Positions 38,348 to 44,773 of a DNA stretch of 44,773 nucleotides are shown one piece after another (within the stretch, counting starts at the first letter, position 1; each line of letters opens with the position of its first letter). The notes beneath the pieces are model-generated. The model searched no databases. It saw only the letters and a program-made list of their open reading frames with translations, and was not told the origin of the DNA. The stretch covers positions 1-44,773 of IMG/VR virus record IMGVR_UViG_3300031576_000105; one strand, 5' to 3'. This DNA is from a virus. Position numbers and translations under genes: made by a program.

Positions 38348-38863
38348 ATGAGAAATCTTACCACACCAGATATTGAAGAGTTCCTCTTAGAATCAAATGC
38401 CATTGAAGGAGTTTTTGATGATGACTCTTATGAACAAGCCTTGATTGCTTGGAATTGGCTTTCAGAGCAAAGAGAAATGAGTGCTCACGTTATGTTAAAA
38501 ACACACAAGATTCTTATGTTGCATCAAAACTTATATCCTAATGAAAAGGGTTATTTTAGGAATGTTCCTGTGTGGATTGGTGGGAGAGAAGGTATAGATA
38601 GTAGCAAAATAGCACCCGCTATTAAACACCTTTGTATGAATATCAACGATATAATAGATAATGGTAAAAAAGAAAGTGAGATTTTCCTCAATAAAATAAC
38701 AAAAGAACACCACGTTGAGTATGAGAAGATACATCCTTTTGTGGATGGTAATGGTAGAACAGGTAGAATGTTTATGAATTGGGAGAGGCTAAAAGTCGGG
38801 CTTCCTCTGTTGATTATTCACGCTGGGGATGAACAGCAAGAATATTATAAATGGTTTATATGA
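38348..38863 (+). CDS. fic: Fic family protein with N-terminal inhibitory motif
   Basis: 171 residues. The full catalytic motif HPFVDGNGRTGR (129-140) is present, with His129 as the expected base. SNAIEG (16-21) fits the inhibitory S/TxxxE(G/N) motif of class II Fic proteins. Fic enzymes modify proteins, mostly by AMPylation, sometimes by phosphorylation of EF-Tu. Self-inhibition would control activity without a separate antitoxin. Neighbouring TGA/ATG overlap supports the reading frame. The target is unknown; interference with host translation is one inference given the tRNA set. Confidence 0.9.
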   Translation: MRNLTTPDIEEFLLESNAIEGVFDDDSYEQALIAWNWLSEQREMSAHVMLKTHKILMLHQNLYPNEKGYFRNVPVWIGGREGIDSSKIAPAIKHLCMNINDIIDNGKKESEIFLNKITKEHHVEYEKIHPFVDGNGRTGRMFMNWERLKVGLPLLIIHAGDEQQEYYKWFI

Positions 38864-38967
38864 TAGAATTTAAAAAAGCTAAATGTAAATCTAGTTATTG
38901 TGGCACGGCAGGAGCATATTGTGATTGTAAGCCCAAAACTAAAACTATAAATGGAAGAAAAAAATGA
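38860..38967 (+). CDS. Small Cys-rich peptide
   Basis: 35 residues with three closely spaced cysteines in a CGTAGAYCDC segment and a Lys-rich tail. Its start overlaps the fic stop and its TGA overlaps the next ATG, both as ATGA, which is strong evidence for translation. No family recognised; it may bind zinc or act as a Fic partner. Confidence 0.6.
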   Translation: MIEFKKAKCKSSYCGTAGAYCDCKPKTKTINGRKK

Positions 38968-39311
38968 TTAAACTACAATTTTCAGCTTTAATAGACGGTA
39001 TAAACGCAAAGAAAGATAGGACTTTAGCGATAAAACTTGGCACACAAGAATTATCATCTGAAGAATCTTCTCATCTCTTTGATTTAATGGGCAAACAACT
39101 TTGGGTCGGTATAGCTGAAACTCCTATTGAGATATTAGATGTTCCTGAAACTTTACCAGAGATGCACGGAGATAAAACTCCTGGTCAAAGATTGCGTGGC
39201 TTGTTATATGTCTTATGGGAGAATAAGACAGATAAAAAGAGAACATTCCCACAGTTTTATGAAGATTATATGTTTAAATTATGTGAGCAATTAAAAGCTA
39301 AATTAGAATAA
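38964..39311 (+). CDS. Hypothetical early protein
   Basis: 115 residues, mixed alpha/beta (MIKLQFSALIDGINAKKDRT start), with a helical C-terminus. Resembles conserved phage proteins of unknown function found near recombination genes, but no motif decides. Linked by an ATGA overlap to the preceding peptide. Confidence 0.6.
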   Translation: MIKLQFSALIDGINAKKDRTLAIKLGTQELSSEESSHLFDLMGKQLWVGIAETPIEILDVPETLPEMHGDKTPGQRLRGLLYVLWENKTDKKRTFPQFYEDYMFKLCEQLKAKLE

Positions 39312-39313
39312 TT

Positions 39314-39778
39314 ATGAAAATACTTACAATAAAAAATGGGCATCTAGCAACAATTAAAAAGGCATTGACTTATGATATGCCATTTGCACAGAAGCGTCTT
39401 AAGAATCGTTTTTTTACACTCATAGCACCCAACGTGGCAGAGGTTGAAAAAAGTCGCCTTGAACTTTGTGAAGCATTGGCAGACAAAGATTCTGAAGGTA
39501 AACCAAAAACCGAGGACAAACAATATATCTTCCCTAAAGACAGTAAGTTTCCTGAAGAGTATGGGACATTACTATCTGAAGATTGTGCGATAGAGTTTCC
39601 GACACTGATGGTCTCTGATATTGGTGGAATCAAACACTTGCTTGAACTTTCGACCGTCCCCCTTAAAGATATAGAATACACTCAGGTGGAGCATATACTC
39701 CTTGCCTTCGATAATTTGACTTCAGAGCCGACTCCAAAAGAACCTGATTCATCAATTCCTGAGGCACTAGGTGTCTAA
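39314..39778 (+). CDS. Hypothetical early protein
   Basis: 154 residues starting 2 nt after the previous stop. Two halves: a basic N-terminus (MKILTIKNGHLATIKKAL) and an acidic C-terminus with TLLSEDCAIEFPTLMVSDIGG. No family recognised. Last gene of the fic operon. Confidence 0.6.
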   Translation: MKILTIKNGHLATIKKALTYDMPFAQKRLKNRFFTLIAPNVAEVEKSRLELCEALADKDSEGKPKTEDKQYIFPKDSKFPEEYGTLLSEDCAIEFPTLMVSDIGGIKHLLELSTVPLKDIEYTQVEHILLAFDNLTSEPTPKEPDSSIPEALGV

Positions 39779-39893
39779 ACCTTCTCTGGTATAATTTAAT
39801 CATTAATTCAGGGTGATTTAACTTACCCCAGGCTAATCCCCGCAATCTAATTTGGTGTATAGCACTCTTTTCACTTAAGGTTAATTTATACAT
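39663..39893 (-). CDS. Possible overlapping minus-strand ORF
   Basis: 76 codons starting inside the 3' end of the zinc mini-gene. Its second half runs antisense into the 39314 gene, which argues against it. The first 40 residues look protein-like (LTLSEKSAIHQIRLRGLAWG). Possibly a short translated tail; listed with low confidence. Confidence 0.25.
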   Translation of the reverse strand: MYKLTLSEKSAIHQIRLRGLAWGKLNHPELMIKLYQRRFRHLVPQELMNQVLLESALKSNYRRQGVYAPPECILYL

Positions 39894-39981
39894 CTTCTTC
39901 TAGTACTTCGCACCAATAACAAATAGGTGATTTTGAATCAGCATCCATTTCGTCTCCACATTTTCCACAATATTTCTCCAT
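39886..39981 (-). CDS. Leaderless zinc-ribbon mini-protein
   Basis: 31 residues with CGKC and CYWC pairs, a complete minimal zinc ribbon. The ATG is exactly 6 nt after TATAAT of a promoter with a near-match DnaA box. It was missed by size filters but has all the sequence marks of the early genes. Probably a regulator or nuclease cofactor. Confidence 0.65.
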   Translation of the reverse strand: MEKYCGKCGDEMDADSKSPICYWCEVLEEDV

Positions 39982-39987
39982 AATCTA

Positions 39988-40033
39988 ATTATAATCTGAT
40001 GATTTTTCAAAGTCAAGTTTCTGCTGGGGATAA
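39988..40033 (-). promoter_or_regulatory. Leaderless promoter with degenerate DnaA box
   Basis: TTATCCCCA at 40025-40033 (minus sense), 8 nt, TTGACT at 40011-40016, a 17-nt spacer and TATAAT at 39988-39993, with the ATG 6 nt further. Back-to-back with the small-RNA promoter at 40038. Confidence 0.78.
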
Positions 40034-40037
40034 CTAA

Positions 40038-40066
40038 TTGCTCTTTTTAATTTGGTGTTGTATAAT
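40038..40066 (+). promoter_or_regulatory. Promoter for small RNA
   Basis: TTGCTC at 40038-40043, a 17-nt spacer and TATAAT at 40061-40066. Points into a terminator-ended 76-nt region without ORF. Confidence 0.78.
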
Positions 40067-40071
40067 GTGGT

Positions 40072-40148
40072 CAAGTTCATCAGGGAGAATTTAAAAACTT
40101 GCCCGTTGCTTGAACTTCAGAGAGAACTCACCTTTGGGTGGGTTTTTT
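40072..40148 (+). ncRNA. Small regulatory-type RNA
   Basis: About 76 nt from promoter to terminator. AAGTTCA (40073-40079) pairs with TGAACTT (40111-40117) around an inner GGG/CCC helix, and a second hairpin forms the terminator. No ORF. The size and build resemble plasmid or phage antisense/control RNAs. It lies between the fic operon and the candidate origin. Confidence 0.72.
40127..40148 (+). terminator. Rho-independent terminator of small RNA
   Basis: CTCACC (40127-40132) pairs with GGTGGG (40137-40142), followed by six T. Confidence 0.88.
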
Positions 40149-40610
40149 CGTTGTCCTATTCAACGGTAGTCGGCATAGTATCCTTTTAGCTCTTATTTTA
40201 GTTATTTCAAAGGGTTTTAAGGGATTTTAAAAATTAAAGTTCCCACAATATCCTTATTTTATAGTGTTCCATCCTAACAACCATGTGACAATGTGACAAT
40301 TAGTATAATATGTAGTAAACACAAAGTTAATCTGATGAAAATTTAAAAAAATAATCTGATGGTTTTTTGAGTTTAATTTTGAAATGTGTGGGTATACTCA
40401 TATTATAAAAAGAAGCCGATATATAATTAGGGGGTGTGGGGTGGGTGGTTTTTAGGTGATTTATGGGTATTATTACACAACAATACAACACAAAATTGCA
40501 CCATAGACAAGGGGTTTATCCACATATTATTAGACAGATACGCAGTAGCGAATGGTATAATAATTAAGTGGTCGGCATTATAAAATAACAATTATAAAAT
40601 AACAAAAAAA
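40149..40610. other. AT-rich non-coding region, candidate origin
   Basis: About 460 bases without a credible gene. They contain a perfect TTATCCACA at 40516-40524, a tandem TGTGACAA pair, two copies of AATCTGATG with a third in the promoter region near 40000, and long AT-rich runs. Together with the absence of phage replication enzymes, this could be an origin used by host DnaA. Nothing proves it. It also holds the promoter for the following gene. Confidence 0.45.
40516..40561 (+). promoter_or_regulatory. DnaA-box promoter upstream of 40611 gene
   Basis: Perfect TTATCCACA at 40516-40524, TTAGAC at 40530-40535 and extended TGGTATAAT ending at 40561. The spacer is 20 nt and the box is only 5 nt from the -35, so it deviates from the other sites and may be an origin element or a weak promoter. 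Confidence 0.55.
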
Positions 40611-40910
40611 ATGAAAAATAAAAAAGAATTTGTTTCAGGTTCATTAAAAGAAATAGCAGGGGTTGTGGATAGATTAGCGAATCACACTACTATAAATAGT
40701 CGCAATGAAGAAGAAAATAAACTTGATTGTGGGTTTGCTGGTTTATCTGTTGCGGTTGGTATATATGGTAGGTTTTATGATTTATACGGAAAAGAAAATA
40801 TGCCAACAGAAAAGCAGTGGGAAAAAATGTGTAAGGTAGAGTGGTATAAGAAGGCAGTTTTGCAAGACATCAAAAAAAACGGAGTAATGAGAAATAAAGG
40901 TCGGATATAA
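40611..40910 (+). CDS. Hypothetical protein upstream of amidoligase
   Basis: 99 residues, basic and helical (MKNKKEFVSGSLKEIAGVVD start), no family recognised. First gene of the amidoligase operon and about 20 nt upstream of the amidoligase. Possibly a substrate or regulator. Confidence 0.55.
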   Translation: MKNKKEFVSGSLKEIAGVVDRLANHTTINSRNEEENKLDCGFAGLSVAVGIYGRFYDLYGKENMPTEKQWEKMCKVEWYKKAVLQDIKKNGVMRNKGRI

Positions 40911-40930
40911 AAAAATTCTATAAAAAATAT

Positions 40931-42196
40931 ATGGAAGAAAAAATATACTGTGAGAAATGTAAAAAAGAAATTAAGTCGGATGATGTGTATGAGAATAATG
41001 ACGGGTTGAAGTATTGCGGTGATTGTTATGATGAGTTGTTTTATGAGTGTCATGATTGTAATGAGGAAACTAGCACAGACGAACGGAATATATGCTATGA
41101 TGATTATAGTGTGTGCGACACTTGCAGAGATGATTATAGTTATTGCGAGAATTGCGGTTGTTATGTAAATAGTGATGATTATGCTGGGGATGGTTTGTGT
41201 AATAGTTGCCACGATAATGATGATAATGAGGATAGTGATAGTGGGGGCGAAAGACATTATGACAAAGGTAATACATATTGTAGTGAAAAGGGTCGGGCGT
41301 ATGCGGTAGAGATTGAAACTAACTATGACGAAACAGACGACAGACGGCATTTATTTAATTTGCCGTATGAGGTCGGGATAACTGATGACGGGTCGCTGGG
41401 GTCGCACGGGGTAGAATTGCAGACACCGAAATTAAGTGGGGTCAAGGGTGATGAGTTGCTTAAAAAAATATGTAAGCACTTAAACGATAATAACTTTTCT
41501 GTTGATAGACAATGCGGATTACATATACATATAGACACAGCAGATTTTTTTGAGGTGGACGATAGATACATAAGAGAAAATCATTATTCTAGTGATACAC
41601 CAGAAAAAGAGTTGTTGCTATATCAAAAGCGAGACAGGGAGCAGAAAATAGTCAATCGTATAAAAACACTGATGCTATTCTATATTGCTTTTGAGCCAGT
41701 TATTTATTCTTTTATGCCTATGGCACGCAGAACGAACCGATACTGCTATCCGCTATCAGAGTTTTATCACGAAAGCGAGATAACGAACGCAGACAGCTTG
41801 GAGGATTTAGAGACGATTTGGTATAGAGAGCAGAGCAAAGAAAAAAAAGCCGATAGGAAAAAAGAAAAGTATGATGAGACAAGATATGCTGGTTATAATT
41901 TTCATTGTATGTTGTCCGCTAAACATATTGAGAGCAGACATCATAGCGGAACGCTGGACTATAACAAAATGAAAAACTGGACTGAGTTAAACATCACCAT
42001 ATTAGATAATGTTATAGGTGAAAGAGTAAAAATGTCGGAATTAAAAATAATTAAACACGCTATTGATATATCACAAAAAACTAAACTTTTCTTTGATATG
42101 ATTGGAGTAAATAAAAAACTTCAGGCATATTTTCTAGCAAGGCAGAAAAAGTTTTGTGCTGGGTCAATCGCTAAACAAAACAAATGTGCGGAATAA
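40931..42196 (+). CDS. Zinc-finger amidoligase (COOH-NH2 ligase)
   Basis: 421 residues. Residues 7-93 hold repeated CxxC pairs resembling a LIM/RING-like zinc region. The second part is an amidoligase of the glutamine-synthetase-like fold: AVEIET (125-130), DDGSLG...GVELQTP (152-166), CGLHIHID (195-202), and a late HIESRHHSGTLDY. These enzymes join a carboxyl to an amine with ATP, making amide or isopeptide bonds. The start of the next gene, a glutamine amidotransferase, overlaps its stop, so glutamine-derived ammonia is the likely amine. Substrate unknown; comparative genomics has predicted such pairs to make modified peptides or cell-surface molecules. Confidence 0.84.
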   Translation: MEEKIYCEKCKKEIKSDDVYENNDGLKYCGDCYDELFYECHDCNEETSTDERNICYDDYSVCDTCRDDYSYCENCGCYVNSDDYAGDGLCNSCHDNDDNEDSDSGGERHYDKGNTYCSEKGRAYAVEIETNYDETDDRRHLFNLPYEVGITDDGSLGSHGVELQTPKLSGVKGDELLKKICKHLNDNNFSVDRQCGLHIHIDTADFFEVDDRYIRENHYSSDTPEKELLLYQKRDREQKIVNRIKTLMLFYIAFEPVIYSFMPMARRTNRYCYPLSEFYHESEITNADSLEDLETIWYREQSKEKKADRKKEKYDETRYAGYNFHCMLSAKHIESRHHSGTLDYNKMKNWTELNITILDNVIGERVKMSELKIIKHAIDISQKTKLFFDMIGVNKKLQAYFLARQKKFCAGSIAKQNKCAE

Positions 42197-43269
42197 TACA
42201 TTGTAAAAGAAAAGACGGGAAACTTGCGAACAAGCCGATATTAAAAAGGTTTGAGAAGCAAAAGAGCAGGGGCACAGAAGGCTTTGGTTTTATTGAGATA
42301 AATGACGGCATTGTCGGGGCGGAGATTAGAACACGGACAGAAAAAGAAATAAAAGAAAAGCTGGCACAATCCACAGCAACGGAGATAATGTTTCATCACC
42401 GAACGCCAACATCCACGCCTAACTTTATTGAAGCAACGCATCCGATAAAAGTTTCACATAAAAGTTTGATATATGACTACTATGTTATGCACAATGGGAT
42501 TATCAGTAATGATGATAAATTGCGAGATAAACACTTGGATAATGGTTTTATCTACACCACAGAGATTGTGAAGAAATGGATAACAAGCGGTAAGACATAT
42601 ATTGATAAGATGTGGAATGACAGCGAAGCACTAGCGATTGACTTTTGCCTAGCGATTGAGAAAGGCACAGAGATAACAGCAGAGGGCAGTATTGCTATGG
42701 TTGCCTTGCAGTTTTCTAAAAAGAACAGAAAGGCAGTCGCACTATTCTTTTGTAGGAACGCTGGCAATCCGTTGAAAGTTGAGGACGGAAAAGATTTTTT
42801 CTGTATATCCAGCGAGTCGGGAAAAGAAATACCGAAAGACACACTATACAGATTAGATTATGTAAAAGGCGAATTGCGATATGAGAAAAAGACAATCGGA
42901 AAGTTTATCTATGATTATGAGACGGGCTACGGATATAATGGTTATGCTGGTAGTTATAATTATATGGATTATGAAAATGATACTCCATATACACGCTGGG
43001 ACAAAAAAGGAAAGCCGAACGGGGAGGATGACTTTGATATGGAACTATGGGAGGAACGGCAGTTATTAGAAGATGATATGAGAGTGGCGGAAATGAACGG
43101 GGACTATGACGCTATGACGGATTTAGCAGTCAAGATTGAAGAGATTGATTTAGAGATAGCGGGGATTGATAGTGATGATATGGCGGAGGCAGAGGCAATG
43201 GAGGGTGATATTGAAAAGCTAGGGGTCGGGCATCATATAAACAAGAAAGCACAAAAACTGGGCTTTTAG
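42184..43269 (+). CDS. Class II glutamine amidotransferase
   Basis: 361 residues beginning MCGII, so Cys2 becomes the N-terminal nucleophile once Met is removed, as in GlmS or PurF-type Ntn hydrolases. Supporting motifs are FHHRTPTSTP (near 70-79) and MHNGIISND (near 101-109), plus a Gly/Glu-rich C-terminal region. It would release ammonia from glutamine for the overlapping amidoligase. The C-terminal 150 residues, with many Tyr, Asp and Glu, are not assigned. Start overlap of 13 nt indicates coupled translation. Confidence 0.87.
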   Translation: MCGIIHCKRKDGKLANKPILKRFEKQKSRGTEGFGFIEINDGIVGAEIRTRTEKEIKEKLAQSTATEIMFHHRTPTSTPNFIEATHPIKVSHKSLIYDYYVMHNGIISNDDKLRDKHLDNGFIYTTEIVKKWITSGKTYIDKMWNDSEALAIDFCLAIEKGTEITAEGSIAMVALQFSKKNRKAVALFFCRNAGNPLKVEDGKDFFCISSESGKEIPKDTLYRLDYVKGELRYEKKTIGKFIYDYETGYGYNGYAGSYNYMDYENDTPYTRWDKKGKPNGEDDFDMELWEERQLLEDDMRVAEMNGDYDAMTDLAVKIEEIDLEIAGIDSDDMAEAEAMEGDIEKLGVGHHINKKAQKLGF

Positions 43270-43354
43270 AGAAAAAACGACATCATATACGGCTCACCAT
43301 TGATTTTGTTTTAGAGAAATGATGTATAAGCCGTGATGATTAGTTAAAAAAGAT

Positions 43355-43498
43355 ATGACACAAAAACTATTGTTTGACTTGAATGAGATATGGACTTGCA
43401 ATTATACGCCACATAATCCTTTTTGGGATTGGTTGATGTGGTTCGTAATTACATTATTATTAGTTATCACAACAATATATGCGATTAAAATTATATAG
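43355..43498 (+). CDS. Small membrane protein
   Basis: 47 residues with a hydrophobic helix (WLMWFVITLLLVITTIYAI, about residues 26-44). The ATG follows a hairpin region with interrupted pairing of CATCA/TGATG and CGGCT/AGCCG. The end overlaps the next gene by 20 nt. Possibly a membrane partner of the amidoligase system. Confidence 0.55.
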   Translation: MTQKLLFDLNEIWTCNYTPHNPFWDWLMWFVITLLLVITTIYAIKII

Positions 43499-43808
43499 AG
43501 ACAAGGTGGTTAGTATAACAAAGCGAGGTGAAAGGGTCGGGGTGTATGTTAAAATGCCTCACGATTTATGGTCGGACACAGACACAATATCGGTAGCGAA
43601 AGGCACAGAGATACTACTAGCAGAAATGACACCACAAAAAGCGGACAGGATTATTGCTATGTGGGAGGGTAAGCAGAACACTAAAGTTATAAACGCCTTG
43701 AATAGGATAGATGAGTTAGCTAGTGGTATGACGGCAGACAATGATTATGGCGAGGCAGAGCAGTTAGAAAAAGATTATAATGTAGTGTTTGACTATTTAA
43801 CTTTATGA
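43479..43808 (+). CDS. Hypothetical protein
   Basis: 109 residues, beginning with a short beta-rich segment and then helical (MRLKLYRDKVVSITKRGERV start). Last unassigned gene of the amidoligase operon before a 57-codon gene. No family recognised. Confidence 0.55.
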   Translation: MRLKLYRDKVVSITKRGERVGVYVKMPHDLWSDTDTISVAKGTEILLAEMTPQKADRIIAMWEGKQNTKVINALNRIDELASGMTADNDYGEAEQLEKDYNVVFDYLTL

Positions 43809-43978
43809 AAAATAAAAAAACATTAAAGGTTATCGTTGAAGTGGATGCTGGTAGCGATTTTCAATTAGAAGTTATGCGAGATGTTATAACTGCTAGTTTA
43901 GTTGCTTTGAGGGAGCATTGTGAGGCACACCATAGAAACAATAAGATGTATTTTGAGTTTATCACTAACGCAAAATAA
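43805..43978 (+). CDS. Small hypothetical protein
   Basis: 57 residues, overlapping the previous stop (ATGA). Basic N-terminus and beta-alpha pattern (TLKVIVEVDAGSDFQLEVM). No family recognised. Confidence 0.55.
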   Translation: MKNKKTLKVIVEVDAGSDFQLEVMRDVITASLVALREHCEAHHRNNKMYFEFITNAK

Positions 43979-44018
43979 CAACACTTAGAGTTAGAAGGTT
44001 AATAAGGTCGGAGTAAGA

Positions 44019-44042
44019 AAGTCCATTAGCTTGGGCTTTTTT
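44019..44042 (+). terminator. Terminator overlapping next promoter
   Basis: AAGTCC (44019-44024) pairs with GGGCTT (44033-44038), then a T-run. The -35 TTGGGC of the terS promoter lies in the same bases, a compact handover between transcription units. Confidence 0.72.
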
Positions 44043-44059
44043 GCTATTTATGGTATAAT
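44031..44059 (+). promoter_or_regulatory. Late promoter for terminase operon
   Basis: TTGGGC at 44031-44036, a 17-nt spacer and extended TGGTATAAT with hexamer at 44054-44059. A possible 11-codon mini-ORF starts right after the -10 (ATG 44060), similar to the scaffold leader. Confidence 0.75.
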
Positions 44060-44147
44060 ATGAATATATTGAAGCCGTATAATGACTGCTATTGATTTTA
44101 ATTTAATGAGACGATAGATACATCATTTTGCGAGCCGATAAACTTAA

Positions 44148-44636
44148 ATGACATTAGAGCAAGATAAAACAAAAGAACTAACACCAGAGCAAGAACTATT
44201 TTGCAGAGCATATACAGATGAGAATAGCGAGACATTTTCATCGGGTGTATTAAGTTATGCAAAGGCTTATGGTTATGATTTAGCGAGCCGTGATACAAAG
44301 AGAGAGATTGACGAAAAAGGTAATGAACTAAAAGGAACAAGTGAATATGATAGAGCATATAATACTTGTGCTAGTGGGGCTAGTCAAAACTTAAGAATGG
44401 ATAACATAAGGGAGAGAGTTAATGCTTTAATGTTGAAATTATTTAATGATGATGTAGTTTCTGATAAAAGACTAACACAGATTATTATAAAAGGTAAAGA
44501 CACAGACACCATAAACGCCATCAAGCACAGAAACGATTTGAAACAAAGGATAACAAAAAAGCTGGATATTACAACAGCAGGTCGTCCATTAGCAGGATTG
44601 AGTGATGAAGAACTCTTGAAGATAGCAGGTGAATAA
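44148..44636 (+). CDS. terS: Terminase small subunit (TerS)
   Basis: 162 residues. LTPEQELFCRAY followed by an HTH-like region with SYAKAYGYDL and ASGASQNLRMDNIRERVNALM matches the Terminase_2 small subunit, which recognises viral DNA and feeds it to TerL. The C-terminal DTDTINAIKHRNDLKQRI helix fits the oligomerisation region. The large subunit follows across the sequence ends, which supports circular genome closure. Length is normal. Confidence 0.88.
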   Translation: MTLEQDKTKELTPEQELFCRAYTDENSETFSSGVLSYAKAYGYDLASRDTKREIDEKGNELKGTSEYDRAYNTCASGASQNLRMDNIRERVNALMLKLFNDDVVSDKRLTQIIIKGKDTDTINAIKHRNDLKQRITKKLDITTAGRPLAGLSDEELLKIAGE

Positions 44637-44646
44637 CTCTTATGCT

Positions 44647-44773
44647 ATATAAGGGGCTAGTCCGCTTGTCAGCAGACGAGCTACAAGGCTCATAGCAGAG
44701 AGCATTTTCAAAAGAGATACATAGAGGCACTATGCACGAATAAACACTATGGCGAAGAAGATAGCGGGTAAAA
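44647..44773. repeat. Terminal direct repeat, right copy (circular assembly overlap)
   Basis: Identical to bases 1-127, as described for the left copy. Trimming one copy leaves a 44,646-base circle. Confidence 0.95.

Noticed and set aside
39781-39800. Promoter TGGTATAAT at 39790
   Set aside because: A good extended -10 but a poor -35, and no gene or RNA start follows before the minus-strand zinc gene; left unannotated.
40331-40365. CRISPR-like repeats
   Set aside because: Only two short AATCTGATG copies with a 13-nt gap and no regular spacer unit; not an array.
1-44773. Temperate lifestyle
   Set aside because: No integrase, excisionase, CI-like repressor or attachment site was recognised. 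The small HTH protein at 37607 alone is not enough.

Overview
The window is one complete, circularly assembled genome of a tailed bacteriophage. The first and last 127 bases are identical, which gives 44,646 unique bases. The terminase genes also join up across the ends: the small subunit closes the window and the large subunit opens it. The short head-to-tail module (portal, scaffold, capsid, tubular adaptor, tail tube/nozzle protein, ejection-type proteins, fibres) points to a podovirus-like particle. The DNA is AT-rich and uses the standard bacterial code, since UGA is a real stop in several ATGA start-stop overlaps. No integrase, DNA polymerase, helicase, primase or RNA polymerase is visible, so replication and transcription probably rely on the host. 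The host cannot be named from the sequence. Genes lack Shine-Dalgarno sequences, and many begin 6 nt after a TATAAT box, so the host must translate leaderless messages well. That would suit Patescibacteria-like or other SD-poor bacteria, but this is only a guess.

Layout. 0.1-26.2 kb (+): late genes for terminase, portal, scaffold, capsid, tail, collagen-like and glycine-rich fibres, small membrane proteins and an endolysin. 26.2-26.45 kb: a structured non-coding RNA ending in a strong terminator. 27.0-27.8 kb (+): holin and transglycosylase-like genes. 27.8-33 kb (-): an early operon with an exonuclease, a dNTP pyrophosphohydrolase-like protein, an SSB, a PD-(D/E)XK nuclease and many small zinc-ribbon proteins. 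33.0-36.2 kb (-): 28 well-formed tRNA genes plus two tRNA-like elements, with an RNase P RNA gene embedded among them. 36.5-40 kb (+): early genes for an HTH protein, a phosphoesterase and a Fic protein. 40.0-40.6 kb: a small RNA and an AT-rich candidate origin. 40.6-44.6 kb (+): an amidoligase and class II glutamine amidotransferase pair, small genes and TerS.

The most striking content is the RNA-gene block. Its anticodons cover all 20 amino acids, and if U34 superwobble operates they cover all 61 sense codons. The phage RNase P RNA lies 1-2 nt from the neighbouring tRNAs, so cutting the next tRNA would free its own 3' end. Three leucine tRNAs have short variable arms, although bacterial leucine tRNAs normally have long ones.

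Two promoter classes are visible, nearly all with a 17-nt spacer. Late genes use TTG-type -35 boxes with an extended TGnTATAAT. Early genes carry a perfect or near-perfect DnaA box (TTATCCACA), in most cases about 7 nt upstream of a TTTGAC-like -35. Ten genes start exactly 6 nt after their -10 hexamer, the expected geometry of leaderless mRNA.
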